NCBI RefSeq assembly: GCF_014195325.1
Contig: NZ_JACIBK010000002.1
Span: forward strand, 496,001-560,000
Direction: 5' to 3'
Length of the DNA stretch: 64,000 nt
Origin: Rhizobium sp. BK650
Lineage (GTDB): Bacteria > Pseudomonadota > Alphaproteobacteria > Rhizobiales > Rhizobiaceae
The first letter of the stretch is position 1; every line of letters begins with the position of its first letter. The notes under the pieces were generated by a model. It was not told the origin of the DNA, ran no database searches, and saw only the letters and a program-made list of their open reading frames with translations. This document shows positions 36,442-44,665 of the stretch, in pieces. A program made the position numbers and the translations under genes.

Positions 36442-36726
36442 CCGCGATCCGCTATCCGCGTGCCGCATTGTATCTAACCCTTTTGGATGAGTTGCGAATC
36501 GGTAATGTCGCGAGGAAAGTAGTCACGCGGCGGTAGTAGGATTAATAGGACCGAACCCGATGCGGAGGGTTCGCCGAGTATTGAGTGGGAGCCCTTCATT
36601 CTGCTCAAAGCCGCGCATTGAGGGCGCAGCCAGCCCGCCTCGCATGAGCTCGTCCGGACCCGCTCTAAGCTGTCGCCCGCACCAACTTCGCCGAGGCCCG
36701 GGATTTTGCTCGATAAATGGGTGAAC
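36442..36726. other. Gene-free stretch between DUF982 and ku
   Basis: Only a 32-codon frame (ATG 36438, overlapping the DUF982 stop, to TAG 36536) is present and is not convincing. A seven-base hairpin, CGAACCC (36552-36558) with GGGTTCG (36567-36573), could end the DUF982 transcript. Confidence 0.4.
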
Positions 36727-36751
36727 GGAACCTCGCGCGATTATTTTCGTT
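36727..36751 (+). promoter_or_regulatory. EcfG/RpoE2-type general-stress promoter of ku
   Basis: GGAAC (36727-36731), 16 bases, CGTT (36748-36751): exact match to the alphaproteobacterial general-stress consensus GGAAC-N16-CGTT. The -10 ends only seven bases before ATG 36759, placing the expected transcription start at or within a base or two of that ATG. Confidence 0.72.
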
Positions 36752-36758
36752 TATGAGC

Positions 36759-37565
36759 ATGGCCCGACAAGCGTTCTGGAAAGGCTACCTGAAGCTCTCG
36801 CTTGTCACCGCGTCCGTATCACTGACGCCGGCGACGACGGAGTCGAGCAAGGTGCGGTTTCACGTGCTGAACCGCGCGACGAAGAACCGTGTCGAAAGCC
36901 GCTATGTCGATAGCGTCACGCATAAACCCGTTGCCGAAAAAGATCAGGTAAAGGGCTATCCGCGCGGCGAGGATGACTATGTTCTGCTGGAGGACGAGGA
37001 GATCGAGGAGGTGGGGCTGGAGAGCACCCGCACCATTGACATCGACAGCTTCGTGCCACGCGGATCGATCGACTGGATCTGGTACGACAAGCCGCATTTC
37101 CTGGCTCCGGAAGACAAGGTCGGAACCGAAGCCTTTTGCGTGATCCGCGAGGCGATGCGTGCCAATAACGTTGTCGGTATTGCTAGGCTGGTGCTCTACC
37201 GCCGTGAGCGCGCGGTCCTCTTGGAGCCGCAGGACAAGGGCATCATTCTCTGGACGCTGCGCTATGGCGACGAGTTGCGCGAACCGGCGGGCGATCTCGA
37301 CGTGAAAGCGAAGGTCGATAGCGAATTGCTGAGCTTGATGAAAAAGCTGGTCAAGGAAGAAACGAAGGACTGGAGTCCTTCCATGGTTCAGGATCCGGTT
37401 CAGAAGCGCTTGAAAGCATTGATCCGCGGCAAGGAGAAGAACTTCAAGAAGGCCAGCCCGGCTCGCAAGCCGGCGCCTGTCAAATCGACAGGCAATGTCA
37501 TCGACATCAGGGATGCGCTGAAGAAGAGCCTCGCGGCCGAAAGCGGGCGCGGCAAGTCGCGTTAA
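36759..37565 (+). CDS. ku: Ku protein, non-homologous end joining (first copy)
   Basis: 268 residues from ATG 36759 (MARQAFWKGYLKLSLVT). Bacterial Ku homodimers thread onto broken DNA ends and recruit LigD. The Ku core is evident: FHVLNRATKNRVESRYVDSV, KDQVKGYPRGEDDYVLLEDEE, WYDKPHFLAPEDKVG and VGIARLVLYRRERAVLLEP. The C-terminus is basic (KKASPARKPAPVK, then IDIRDALKKSL), as usual for DNA contact or LigD interaction. ATGs at 36753 and 36717 are possible but fall on or upstream of the -10 element, so 36759 is preferred. It converges with ligD 18 bases away. Confidence 0.93.
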   Translation: MARQAFWKGYLKLSLVTASVSLTPATTESSKVRFHVLNRATKNRVESRYVDSVTHKPVAEKDQVKGYPRGEDDYVLLEDEEIEEVGLESTRTIDIDSFVPRGSIDWIWYDKPHFLAPEDKVGTEAFCVIREAMRANNVVGIARLVLYRRERAVLLEPQDKGIILWTLRYGDELREPAGDLDVKAKVDSELLSLMKKLVKEETKDWSPSMVQDPVQKRLKALIRGKEKNFKKASPARKPAPVKSTGNVIDIRDALKKSLAAESGRGKSR

Positions 37566-37582
37566 TCCGGACGGTCCACCGG

Positions 37583-40114
37583 TCATCTCGACTGCGATTT
37601 GCGCTTTCGCAAGGGCTTGGCCGCAGCGAAGAAGCCGTCCCAAGGATCTTTGGAAAGAGAGTTCAGCCGTGCCGGGGTGTTGTCGACCGTGAAATAGGCG
37701 GGGCCGATTTCAGTGGTTAGCTCGCGCCATTCCAGCGGCATGGACACGGCAGCACCCGCACGAGCACGCGTTGAGTAGGCGGCAACGGCGGTGTTGCCCC
37801 GACCGTTACGAAGATAGTCGATGAATATCTTGCCGCCGCGTTTTGCCTTGGTTGCGGTTGCAAGATAGTGATCGGGATCATCCGCGGACATGCTGTCGGC
37901 AAGCCATTTAGAAAAGGCCTTCACCTCCGCCCAGCTGGCTTTCGGCTCCAGTGGCGTCACCACGTGCAACCCTTTGCCGCCAGACGTCTTGACGAAAGCC
38001 GCAAGGCCTTCGGCTTCGATGCGCTCCTTCAGTTCGTAAGCCGCAGCTATCACATTTTCCCATGGCACGTCCTCTCCGGGGTCGAGGTCCATAGTGATCA
38101 TGTCGGGCTTCTCCCAATTGTCCGTTGTCGCGCCCCAGGGGTGGATTTCCAGCACAGCCGACTGCACCAGTGCCACGAGACCGTCGAAATCGGTAATGCG
38201 GAGCAGCTTCTCGCCGCCCTTATCCTTGGGATCGATAATCTCCTCAATGTGGTCATTCATGCCTTTCCAGGCATGTTTCTGGAAAAAGCGCTGATGACCG
38301 GAAATGCCGTCGGGCAGACGCAGGAGCGCCAGCGGCCGGTTGACGACATAAGGCGCCATGAAACGCCAGACCTGCGCATAATAATTGGCGAGGCCTTCCT
38401 TGGTGATGCCCTCATCCGGCCAGTATATGCGGTCGGGATGCGTGAGTTGCACTGCCGATATCGGCAGGTTCTTCGCGGTCGTGTTTTCCATCTCGCGCAC
38501 AACATCCTTTGCCGGCTTGTCCTCCCGCAATCCACGGAAGGCGGCGTGGCGCAGGTTACCATCCGCCGACCACGCGCGAAACTCCACTTCGGCGACGAGG
38601 TGCGGCTTGACGTAATGCAGGCCGCGACGCTCCTCTGCCGTCAATTTGTCGTCGAAGGAATTCTGTTTCATCTCCATCGCCGAGAGGCGCTCGTAAAGCA
38701 TCTGCGCGGTTGCGACCGTATAGCCTGTACCGACGCGACCGACATGTTTCAGCGCACCGTTCTCGTAATAGCCCATGGCGAGCGAGCCGATGGCATTTTT
38801 CGTGGAAGTCGAAGGCACATAGCCGCCGATCACGAATTCCTGGCGCTGCGAGCATTTCGACTTGATCCATTCGCCGTTGCGGCCGGAGACATATTTGCTG
38901 TCACGCTGTTTCGAGATGACGCCTTCGAGGCTGAGCCTGCAGGCGTGTTCGAGCACCAAACCGCCATTCTCATTGAAATGCGGGCTGTAGCGCAGCTTGC
39001 CATTGTCGTCGGACAGCAGCTCTTCCAGCAAATTCTTGCGTTCAAGAAGGCTTACGTCCAGGAGACTGTAACCATCGAGATAGAGGAGATCGAAGGCGTA
39101 GAAGACGAAGCGATCGTAGCGGCCTTCGCTCAGGTCCTGCTGCAGCGCGGAGAAATCCGATGCGCCGGTATTGCGCTCGACAACGAGCTCTCCGTCGACA
39201 ACAGCCGTTCCGACTGGCAGAGAGGCGAAGGCATCGACAATGTGCTTGCCGAATTTCTCTGTCCAGTCGAGCCCCCCGCGTGTCAGCATTGTCACGCGCC
39301 CGTCCTCGATCTTTACCTGCAGCCGGTAGCCGTCGAACTTGATCTCGTGTATCCAGCGTTCGCCGGACGGCGCCTTGGGCTTGAGTTTGGCAAGTTCCGG
39401 CTCGGTGAATTCGGGCATGGCTGCTTTTTTTGCCCCTTTCGGCCAATCCCGCCGCCGCGGAGCAGCGGGCTTTACCTTCCGAACCGGCGCTCTCGCCTTG
39501 ACGGTAACGGCCTTGCCGCCTTGAGGCTTGGAGTGCCACGTTGCCTCCGGGTTCGCCGCCACCTCTTCCAGCTGGCGGCCGGTCTTCGCCGATTCCGGAC
39601 GCTCTGTAAGGATATCGGGTTCGCTCTCGTGACGGGCTTCTTCATCGTCGCCCTTAATCAGCAGCCAGTTCTCGCGCTTCTCGCCAGGTTTTCCATGCAT
39701 GCGCACGAGATGCCAGCGTCCCTTCAATTTCTCGCCGTCGAGCTCGAATTCCATGTGCCCCTTGCGATAGGCTTTGTGCGGGTCGCCGAGCGGCGTCCAG
39801 GTGCCGCGATCCCAGACGATGACTGTGCCGCCGCCATATTGGCCCTTGGGGATGATACCTTCGAAGTCGCCGTAGGAGAGCGGGTGGTCCTCGACATGGA
39901 CGGCGAGGCGTTTGTCTTCCGGATTGAGGCTAGGTCCTTTGGTGACGGCCCAGCTTTTCAGCACGCCGTCCATCTCCAGCCGAAAATCGTAATGCAGGCG
40001 CGTGGCATCGTGCTTCTGGATGACGAAACTGTTGCCTTTCGCGCTTCCCTGTTTGCCGCGCGGTTCCGGCGTGATCCTGAAATCGCGTTTCGCCTGATAG
40101 GTTTCGAGCGCCAT
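37583..40114 (-). CDS. ligD: ATP-dependent DNA ligase LigD (phosphoesterase-ligase-polymerase)
   Basis: 843 residues with all three NHEJ domains in the Pseudomonas order. The N-terminal 3'-phosphoesterase keeps its metal ligands His35, His41, Asp43 and His77 (QKHDATRLHYDFRLE, VEDHPLSYGDFEG). The ligase domain has adenylation Lys259 in EIKFDGYRLQ, plus VVDGELVV and EGVISKQRDSKY. The C-terminal primase-type polymerase (from ~560) has the metal-binding pair in TMDLDPGED and TSGGKGLHVV. It can trim, fill in and seal broken ends. Start codon three bases after the upstream ku stop, so it is co-transcribed with ku copy 2. Confidence 0.95.
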   Translation of the reverse strand: MALETYQAKRDFRITPEPRGKQGSAKGNSFVIQKHDATRLHYDFRLEMDGVLKSWAVTKGPSLNPEDKRLAVHVEDHPLSYGDFEGIIPKGQYGGGTVIVWDRGTWTPLGDPHKAYRKGHMEFELDGEKLKGRWHLVRMHGKPGEKRENWLLIKGDDEEARHESEPDILTERPESAKTGRQLEEVAANPEATWHSKPQGGKAVTVKARAPVRKVKPAAPRRRDWPKGAKKAAMPEFTEPELAKLKPKAPSGERWIHEIKFDGYRLQVKIEDGRVTMLTRGGLDWTEKFGKHIVDAFASLPVGTAVVDGELVVERNTGASDFSALQQDLSEGRYDRFVFYAFDLLYLDGYSLLDVSLLERKNLLEELLSDDNGKLRYSPHFNENGGLVLEHACRLSLEGVISKQRDSKYVSGRNGEWIKSKCSQRQEFVIGGYVPSTSTKNAIGSLAMGYYENGALKHVGRVGTGYTVATAQMLYERLSAMEMKQNSFDDKLTAEERRGLHYVKPHLVAEVEFRAWSADGNLRHAAFRGLREDKPAKDVVREMENTTAKNLPISAVQLTHPDRIYWPDEGITKEGLANYYAQVWRFMAPYVVNRPLALLRLPDGISGHQRFFQKHAWKGMNDHIEEIIDPKDKGGEKLLRITDFDGLVALVQSAVLEIHPWGATTDNWEKPDMITMDLDPGEDVPWENVIAAAYELKERIEAEGLAAFVKTSGGKGLHVVTPLEPKASWAEVKAFSKWLADSMSADDPDHYLATATKAKRGGKIFIDYLRNGRGNTAVAAYSTRARAGAAVSMPLEWRELTTEIGPAYFTVDNTPARLNSLSKDPWDGFFAAAKPLRKRKSQSR

Positions 40115-40116
40115 GG

Positions 40117-40971
40117 TCAGCTCGCCTTTCTGCTGGTTCTATCCGGCGTCTTGCGCGCAGCAGGTTTTTTCGCCGGCGCTTTGCCGCCCGTCTTGGCGCC
40201 CATTTTGGCGCTTTGGCGTAGCGCTTCCATAAGATCCACTACCTTGCGCTCCGGCTCGGGTTTTCGCTTCGGCGTCGCACGCCCTTCGATCTTGGCTTTC
40301 ACCAGTTCGACAAGGGCTGCCTCATATCGGTCGTGATATCCGCTGGGGTCGAAGCTGCCCATTTTGGTGCCGATAATATGCCCGGCGAGTTCCAGCATCT
40401 CCTTGTCGAATTTGATGTCGGGAATGTCCTTGAACGTGGAACTCGCAGAGCGAACCTCATAGTCGAAGTTCAGCATGGTTGCGATGATATGATTGTCGTG
40501 CGCGCGAATAAGCAGCGTGCGATTGCGGCGGAAAAGCACTGCTTCGGCGAGTGCCGCTACCTTTCCGTCCTGCATGCCGCGGGCGATCAACGCGAGAGCT
40601 TCGGCATCATGTTCGTCGACCGGCGCCAGGTAATAAGGCCGGTCGAAATAGAGCTTGTCGATGCCGTCGAATGGAATGAACCCCTTAACGTCCATCACCT
40701 TATCGCTTTCCGGCATGATCTCGGCGATCTCATCACCTTCGATGAGGATGTAGTCGCCACTCTCCATCCGGTAGCCTTTGACCTGGTCGTCACGTTCCAC
40801 CGGTTTGCCGGTCTCGCTATCGACGAACTGGCGCTCCACGCGATGCCTCGTCCTGCGGTTGATGATGTTGAAGGAGAGGCGGTCCGATGAGGAGACGGCC
40901 GTATAAAGGCCGACGGCACAGGCAAGGTTGCCGACCTTCAAATGGCCCTTCCAGCTTGCGCGTGCCGCCAT
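40117..40971 (-). CDS. ku: Ku protein, non-homologous end joining (second copy)
   Basis: 284 residues (MAARASWKGHLKVGNLACAVG), a Ku diverged from the copy at 36759. Core pieces: FNIINRRTRHRVERQFVDSE, DQVKGYRMESGDYILIEGDE, YFDRPYYLAPVDEHDAEAL, EAVLFRRNRTLLIRAHD. The Lys-rich tail (KKPAARKTPDRTSRKAS) is longer than in copy 1. Two Ku genes flanking one LigD resemble Sinorhizobium, where several Ku proteins exist and some act as pairs. Third gene of a leftward operon, 12 bases after the DUF2188 gene. Confidence 0.94.
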   Translation of the reverse strand: MAARASWKGHLKVGNLACAVGLYTAVSSSDRLSFNIINRRTRHRVERQFVDSETGKPVERDDQVKGYRMESGDYILIEGDEIAEIMPESDKVMDVKGFIPFDGIDKLYFDRPYYLAPVDEHDAEALALIARGMQDGKVAALAEAVLFRRNRTLLIRAHDNHIIATMLNFDYEVRSASSTFKDIPDIKFDKEMLELAGHIIGTKMGSFDPSGYHDRYEAALVELVKAKIEGRATPKRKPEPERKVVDLMEALRQSAKMGAKTGGKAPAKKPAARKTPDRTSRKAS

Positions 40972-40983
40972 GCTCGTCTCCGT

Positions 40984-41217
40984 TCAAAGCCTGCTACTGC
41001 TCTTATCTGTTTCAAGCGGCTGAAATTTCCAGCCGTTGCCGTCAGGTGACGGATAGGCAAGCAGGGCATCGCCGTTGCCGATCTTCTGGCGTGAGGCGAC
41101 GTCTCTTGCGCGGTCCATCGCCTGCTCGCGCGTGGCATAGGGTTCCGACAACGTATCACCGAGTTTGTAGGCCCAGCCATTGTCATGCGGGACGATCTGA
41201 TAGGTGATATAAGCCAT
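40984..41217 (-). CDS. DUF2188 family protein
   Basis: 77 residues (MAYITYQIVPHDNGWAYKLGD). The pattern YQIVPHDNGWAYKLG, ATREQAMDRARDVA and GDALLAYPSPDGNGWKF is DUF2188, a small family with a single alpha/beta fold and unknown role. ATG 41217 has GAAGGAGC upstream. Placed between an unknown 95-residue gene and ku, so it is probably co-expressed with the end-joining genes. Confidence 0.85.
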   Translation of the reverse strand: MAYITYQIVPHDNGWAYKLGDTLSEPYATREQAMDRARDVASRQKIGNGDALLAYPSPDGNGWKFQPLETDKSSSRL

Positions 41218-41232
41218 GTGTGCTCCTTCTCG

Positions 41233-41520
41233 TCAGTCGTTGCCGCGTGAGCGGCTGCGCCGCTCGTCGAGCGCGATGATCTTTTCAAGCGACGCAATAT
41301 CCTCGCTGGTGACCACGGGGACCGGATCGGCCGCGATCGCCTCCAGCACCTCCTTGGAGATGGCATCGTTGCGGATTGCCCATTCCAACGTCTCGCGTGT
41401 TTCCCGCTCGGCCTTGAGCTGTGCGTAGAGCGCAACGATCAGCCGGTCGCGCGCATCCAAGCGGCCCGGCTTACGGTCGACTTTGCGAATGTCGGGCATG
41501 GGAAAATTCTGCCTCTTCAT
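41233..41520 (-). CDS. Hypothetical protein, first gene of the ku-ligD operon
   Basis: 95 residues from ATG 41520 (MKRQNFPMPDIRKVDRK) with GAGG upstream; the frame continues to 41598 without support and would run through the promoter candidate. Highly charged, mostly helical (LIVALYAQLKAERETRETLEW, IASLEKIIALDERRSRSRG). I recognise no family. 15 bases before the DUF2188 gene. Position suggests an accessory role with Ku and LigD, but that is only context. Confidence 0.65.
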   Translation of the reverse strand: MKRQNFPMPDIRKVDRKPGRLDARDRLIVALYAQLKAERETRETLEWAIRNDAISKEVLEAIAADPVPVVTSEDIASLEKIIALDERRSRSRGND

Positions 41521-41539
41521 GAGGTTGCCTCGTTGGAAA

Positions 41540-41564
41540 AACCGATGACCGATGGAAAGGTTCC
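41540..41564 (-). promoter_or_regulatory. Candidate EcfG/RpoE2-type promoter of the ku-ligD operon
   Basis: On the minus strand GGAAC (41564-41560), 16 bases, GGTT (41543-41540). It fits GGAAC-N18-TT with one deviation from CGTT. The predicted transcription start is about 13 bases before the ATG at 41520. Confidence 0.5.
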
Positions 41565-41653
41565 GCCTGGCAACGCAAGGATAATCAAATCGCTGCATTG
41601 CGGCGCTCGGCGGAAAACACTATTTGAAAGCTATATCGATAGAGGGTTTCAAA

Positions 41654-42082
41654 ATGGCCGATCTCAAGGCTCGTCCCCGTCCCACCGGTGCAAATGCCGT
41701 CCTCGGACGCACCGGTTTCCCGCACGTCAGATCGGTCACCGGGGGTGAGATCGATATCGTCACCAGCCCGTCGCAGCCGGGTTTCAACCCACTCGATCTG
41801 CTTTATTCCTCGCTTTCGGCGTGTCTCGTTCTGAGCGCCCGAATGGCGGCAAGCCAGCTCGGCATTCTCGACAAGATCACCGAAATCACTGCTGATGTGA
41901 CCGGTGAGAAGGCAGCGGAAGGCCTGTCACGTGTGGCCAAGTTCAACATATCCTTCTCCATCAAGGGAGATATCGACGAGGAAACGCGTCGCAAGATCGC
42001 CCACATGGCGGAAGACGAGATCTGCACGGTCAGCAACACGATCAGAAGCACCCCGGAATTCGCGACCACGATCTCAGGCTGA
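41654..42082 (+). CDS. OsmC family protein
   Basis: 142 residues from ATG 41654 (MADLKARPRPTGANAVLG). The two redox Cys of the OsmC/Ohr fold are present: Cys57 in YSSLSACLVLSAR and Cys124 in AEDEICTVSNTI, the placement of the YhfA/OsmC branch. Such proteins reduce organic hydroperoxides using thiols. ATG chosen on family grounds; the frame opens ten residues earlier. It diverges from the ku-ligD operon, so the 133-base gap drives both. Confidence 0.86.
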   Translation: MADLKARPRPTGANAVLGRTGFPHVRSVTGGEIDIVTSPSQPGFNPLDLLYSSLSACLVLSARMAASQLGILDKITEITADVTGEKAAEGLSRVAKFNISFSIKGDIDEETRRKIAHMAEDEICTVSNTIRSTPEFATTISG

Positions 42083-42137
42083 TCTTGGTAGTCGCAAATT
42101 TCTGCATAAAAATTATAGACTATAGGCTGGGAGCATT

Positions 42138-42159
42138 GCGTGGTTTCCACGCTGCTTTT
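42138..42159 (+). terminator. Hairpin terminator after the OsmC gene
   Basis: GCGTGG (42138-42143) pairs with CCACGC (42147-42152) over a three-base loop, followed by TGCTTTTAT. A short but perfect stem 55 bases after the OsmC stop. Confidence 0.5.
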
Positions 42160-42194
42160 ATGCTCTGGCATCCAGTGAAATCACGCCGGCCGAA

Positions 42195-43667
42195 ATGCAG
42201 TCCCAGATAAAGCCTTCAACGGAACAGAAATCCCAGCGGCCGGTCGTCGCCATCATCGGCGGCGGCGTTTCCGGCGGTGGCGTCGCCTATCATCTGTCGA
42301 AGCTGACGGGCGGCGGCGCACCTGAAATCGTGGTCTTTGAGCCGCGGCCGATGCTTGGTCGCGGCCTTGCCTATGATAGCGCCGATTCCGCTCACCGTAT
42401 CAATGTGCCGGCCGCCAAGATGAGCCTGCAACCGGACGATGTCGAGGAATTCCAGCGCTGGATCAAGGCGAATGATGCAGTGCGCGACGATCCCGAAGCT
42501 GCGCATGAGAATGGCCAGCTTTTCCCGCGACGCCGTGTCTTCGGCGATTATGTCGGCTCGCTCCTTCAGCCCTTCCTGAAATCGGGCGCTATTACCCATC
42601 GCCGCGCAACCGTGACCGCTGTCCGTCGTGTACACGATGGGTGGGTGATCCTCGATGATAAGGGTGGACTGACGCAAGCTGATATTGTCGCCATCGCCAC
42701 CAGCCATCCGCCACCGGCCGCACTAGGCAGGCTTGCAGCCTCTCTTGCCGGCCATCCGCGTTTGATTGCCGACACTACGAAACCAGGTGCCCTCGAAGTC
42801 GTGCGTCCACAGGACAGGGTCCTGGTCATCGGGAATGGACTGACGGCGGCCGACGTGATCGCCTCGCTTGCCCGGAACGGCCACGAAGGCCCCGTTGTCG
42901 CCATTTCGCGCCGCGGCCTGCGTTCGCGTGGCCATGCCGCGGCTCCGCAGGAAGCATTCGGCGATTTCATCGCCGAGCCCGCCACTTCGGCGACGGAACT
43001 GCTGCGTAAAGTCCGACTGACCATTCGCCAGGCTGCCGAACAGGGTTTGAGCTGGCATGCTGTCATTGATCAGGTCCGCTCACAAGGCCATGAGCTCTGG
43101 CGGGCGCTGCCGATAGCTGAGAGGCGCCGTATCGTCCGGCACTTGCGCCCCTATTGGGACGTTCACCGTTTCCGCATCGCTCCGCAGGTGGAGGCCGTGC
43201 TCGACACCGCAATCGAAGCCGGCCGGCTGGAAATTCTGGCGGCATCTGTCGCGGATGCAAAGGTCGAAGGTGAAGCGATCCGAGTCATCTTGCAGCCGCG
43301 GCATGCCCGCGGAAGATTGGAGCGGATCGTCGATGCGGTCATCGTCACGACCGGGCCGGCGCATGGCGGGATTCTGGAGACCCAGCCCTGGCTCGGTGAA
43401 CTTGCGCGCGAAGGTTATCTCGCCCTTGATCCGACCGGTCTCGGGCTTGCTTGTTCCGAGCGTTCCGAAGCGCTGGGGCCGGATGGTCAAGTGATCTCGT
43501 CCCTGCTGATTTCCGGTCCGCTTGCGCGCGGCACTTTCGGCGAGTTGATGGGATTGCCGCAGATCACCGAACATACGGTCTTCATCGCCCGCGAGATCAC
43601 CGAAAAGCTTAAAGACGCTGAGCGGCACAATTCGCGACCTATTTCTGGTCGATCTGTCGTTCTCTGA
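42195..43667 (+). CDS. FAD/NAD(P)-binding protein (YdhS/HI0933-like oxidoreductase)
   Basis: 490 residues. The N-terminal dinucleotide motif is VVAIIGGGVSGGGVAYHLSK (17-36), then RGLAYDSADSAHRINVPAAKMSL, the conserved block of the FAD_NAD_binding_9 family (DUF-type proteins such as YdhS). A second Gly motif, VLVIGNGLTAADVIASLA, is at about 210. Family members include enzymes of hydroxyacylglutathione and siderophore-type chemistry, but most are uncharacterised, so no reaction is assigned. There is no close operon partner; the EamA transporter follows after 81 bases. Confidence 0.82.
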   Translation: MQSQIKPSTEQKSQRPVVAIIGGGVSGGGVAYHLSKLTGGGAPEIVVFEPRPMLGRGLAYDSADSAHRINVPAAKMSLQPDDVEEFQRWIKANDAVRDDPEAAHENGQLFPRRRVFGDYVGSLLQPFLKSGAITHRRATVTAVRRVHDGWVILDDKGGLTQADIVAIATSHPPPAALGRLAASLAGHPRLIADTTKPGALEVVRPQDRVLVIGNGLTAADVIASLARNGHEGPVVAISRRGLRSRGHAAAPQEAFGDFIAEPATSATELLRKVRLTIRQAAEQGLSWHAVIDQVRSQGHELWRALPIAERRRIVRHLRPYWDVHRFRIAPQVEAVLDTAIEAGRLEILAASVADAKVEGEAIRVILQPRHARGRLERIVDAVIVTTGPAHGGILETQPWLGELAREGYLALDPTGLGLACSERSEALGPDGQVISSLLISGPLARGTFGELMGLPQITEHTVFIAREITEKLKDAERHNSRPISGRSVVL

Positions 43668-43748
43668 CTGTCGTTGGTCTGCGACTTCTGATAGTGGCAG
43701 CATTACCGTGGCTAGCGAAATGAGCTGCGCAGAAAGCATCGAGATCTC

Positions 43749-44642
43749 ATGTCGCAGGCCGCTTCCGCCGTTTCCGAAACTCCCTCTTCCAGCCGCCTTC
43801 CGCTCTTCGCTCTCATTCTCGGCGGTGCGGCGATTGGCGGATCGCCGATCTTCGTGCGGCTTTCCGAAGTGGGGCCGATGGCGACGGCCTTCTGGCGCGT
43901 GGCGCTGGCATTGATCCCGATCTTCATCTTCTCGCTTCTGCGCAAGGATACAGGCCCCAAGCCAAAGAGCCTTGCCGATTATGGCATGCTGGTCCTGCCT
44001 GGCGCCGTACTGGCGTTGGATCTCTCTGCCTGGCATCTGTCGATCACCATGACTTCGGTTGCCAATGCGACGCTGCTCGCAAACCTTGCGCCGGTTTTCG
44101 TGACCGCCATCGGCTTCCTGTTCTTCGGGGCTAAGGTTACCCGCTTTTTCGTGCTCGGCCTCCTCCTCGCATTGGCTGGCGTAGTCGTGCTGAAGGGTGG
44201 ACCTGCCGCGTTCGGCAATGGCAATCTGCGCGGCGATGGCGTCGCCATGATCGCCGCTTTCTTTTATGCCTGTTATATTCTGTCAATCGGCCGTCTGCGC
44301 AGTCGCTTCGATACGATCCGTATCATGCTGTGGAGCACGGCCTCTGCCGCAGTCGGTGTCTTCCCACTCGCGTTCGTCTTCGAAGGTCACATGCTGCCGG
44401 CAAGCCTGTACGGCTGGTCGGTGGTATCAGGTCTTGCGTTCGTCAGCCATGCGGGCGGGCAAGTGGCGATCGCCTATGCGCTTGCCTATCTGCCAGCGGC
44501 CTTCTCCTCGCTGACATTGCTTCTCCAGCCGGTCGTCGCGGCAATCCTCGCCTGGGTGTTGCTGAACGAGCCAATTACCGCGATGCAGGCTGCAGGTGGC
44601 GTAATTGTTCTTGCCGGCATCATGATTGCAAGGCGCGGTTAG
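43749..44642 (+). CDS. EamA/DMT-family transporter
   Basis: 297 residues with ten hydrophobic segments in two EamA repeats of about 140 residues. Typical words are GGAAIGGSPIFVRLSEVGPMA at the first helix, ANATLLANLAPVFVTAIGFL at the end of repeat 1, and SSLTLLLQPVVAAILAWVLL with NEPIT near the end of repeat 2. DMT proteins of this kind export amino acids or other small metabolites; the substrate is unknown. It converges with the dioxygenase-hydrolase gene 24 bases downstream. Confidence 0.88.
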   Translation: MSQAASAVSETPSSSRLPLFALILGGAAIGGSPIFVRLSEVGPMATAFWRVALALIPIFIFSLLRKDTGPKPKSLADYGMLVLPGAVLALDLSAWHLSITMTSVANATLLANLAPVFVTAIGFLFFGAKVTRFFVLGLLLALAGVVVLKGGPAAFGNGNLRGDGVAMIAAFFYACYILSIGRLRSRFDTIRIMLWSTASAAVGVFPLAFVFEGHMLPASLYGWSVVSGLAFVSHAGGQVAIAYALAYLPAAFSSLTLLLQPVVAAILAWVLLNEPITAMQAAGGVIVLAGIMIARRG

Positions 44643-44665
44643 TTCGCTCTCGGATATCGTCCGGG

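Noticed and set aside
36438..36536. 32-codon frame overlapping the DUF982 stop (ATGA)
   Set aside because: Overlap alone is weak evidence; composition is not convincing and no hydrophobic or conserved feature is visible.
35784..36800. Genomic island inserted at tRNA-Phe
   Set aside because: No integrase, no repeated tRNA 3' end, and the downstream DUF982, ku and ligD genes look native in composition.
37868..40336. 822-codon open frame on the plus strand opposite ligD and ku
   Set aside because: It is the antisense shadow of ligD and ku, whose domain motifs and catalytic residues are intact on the minus strand.
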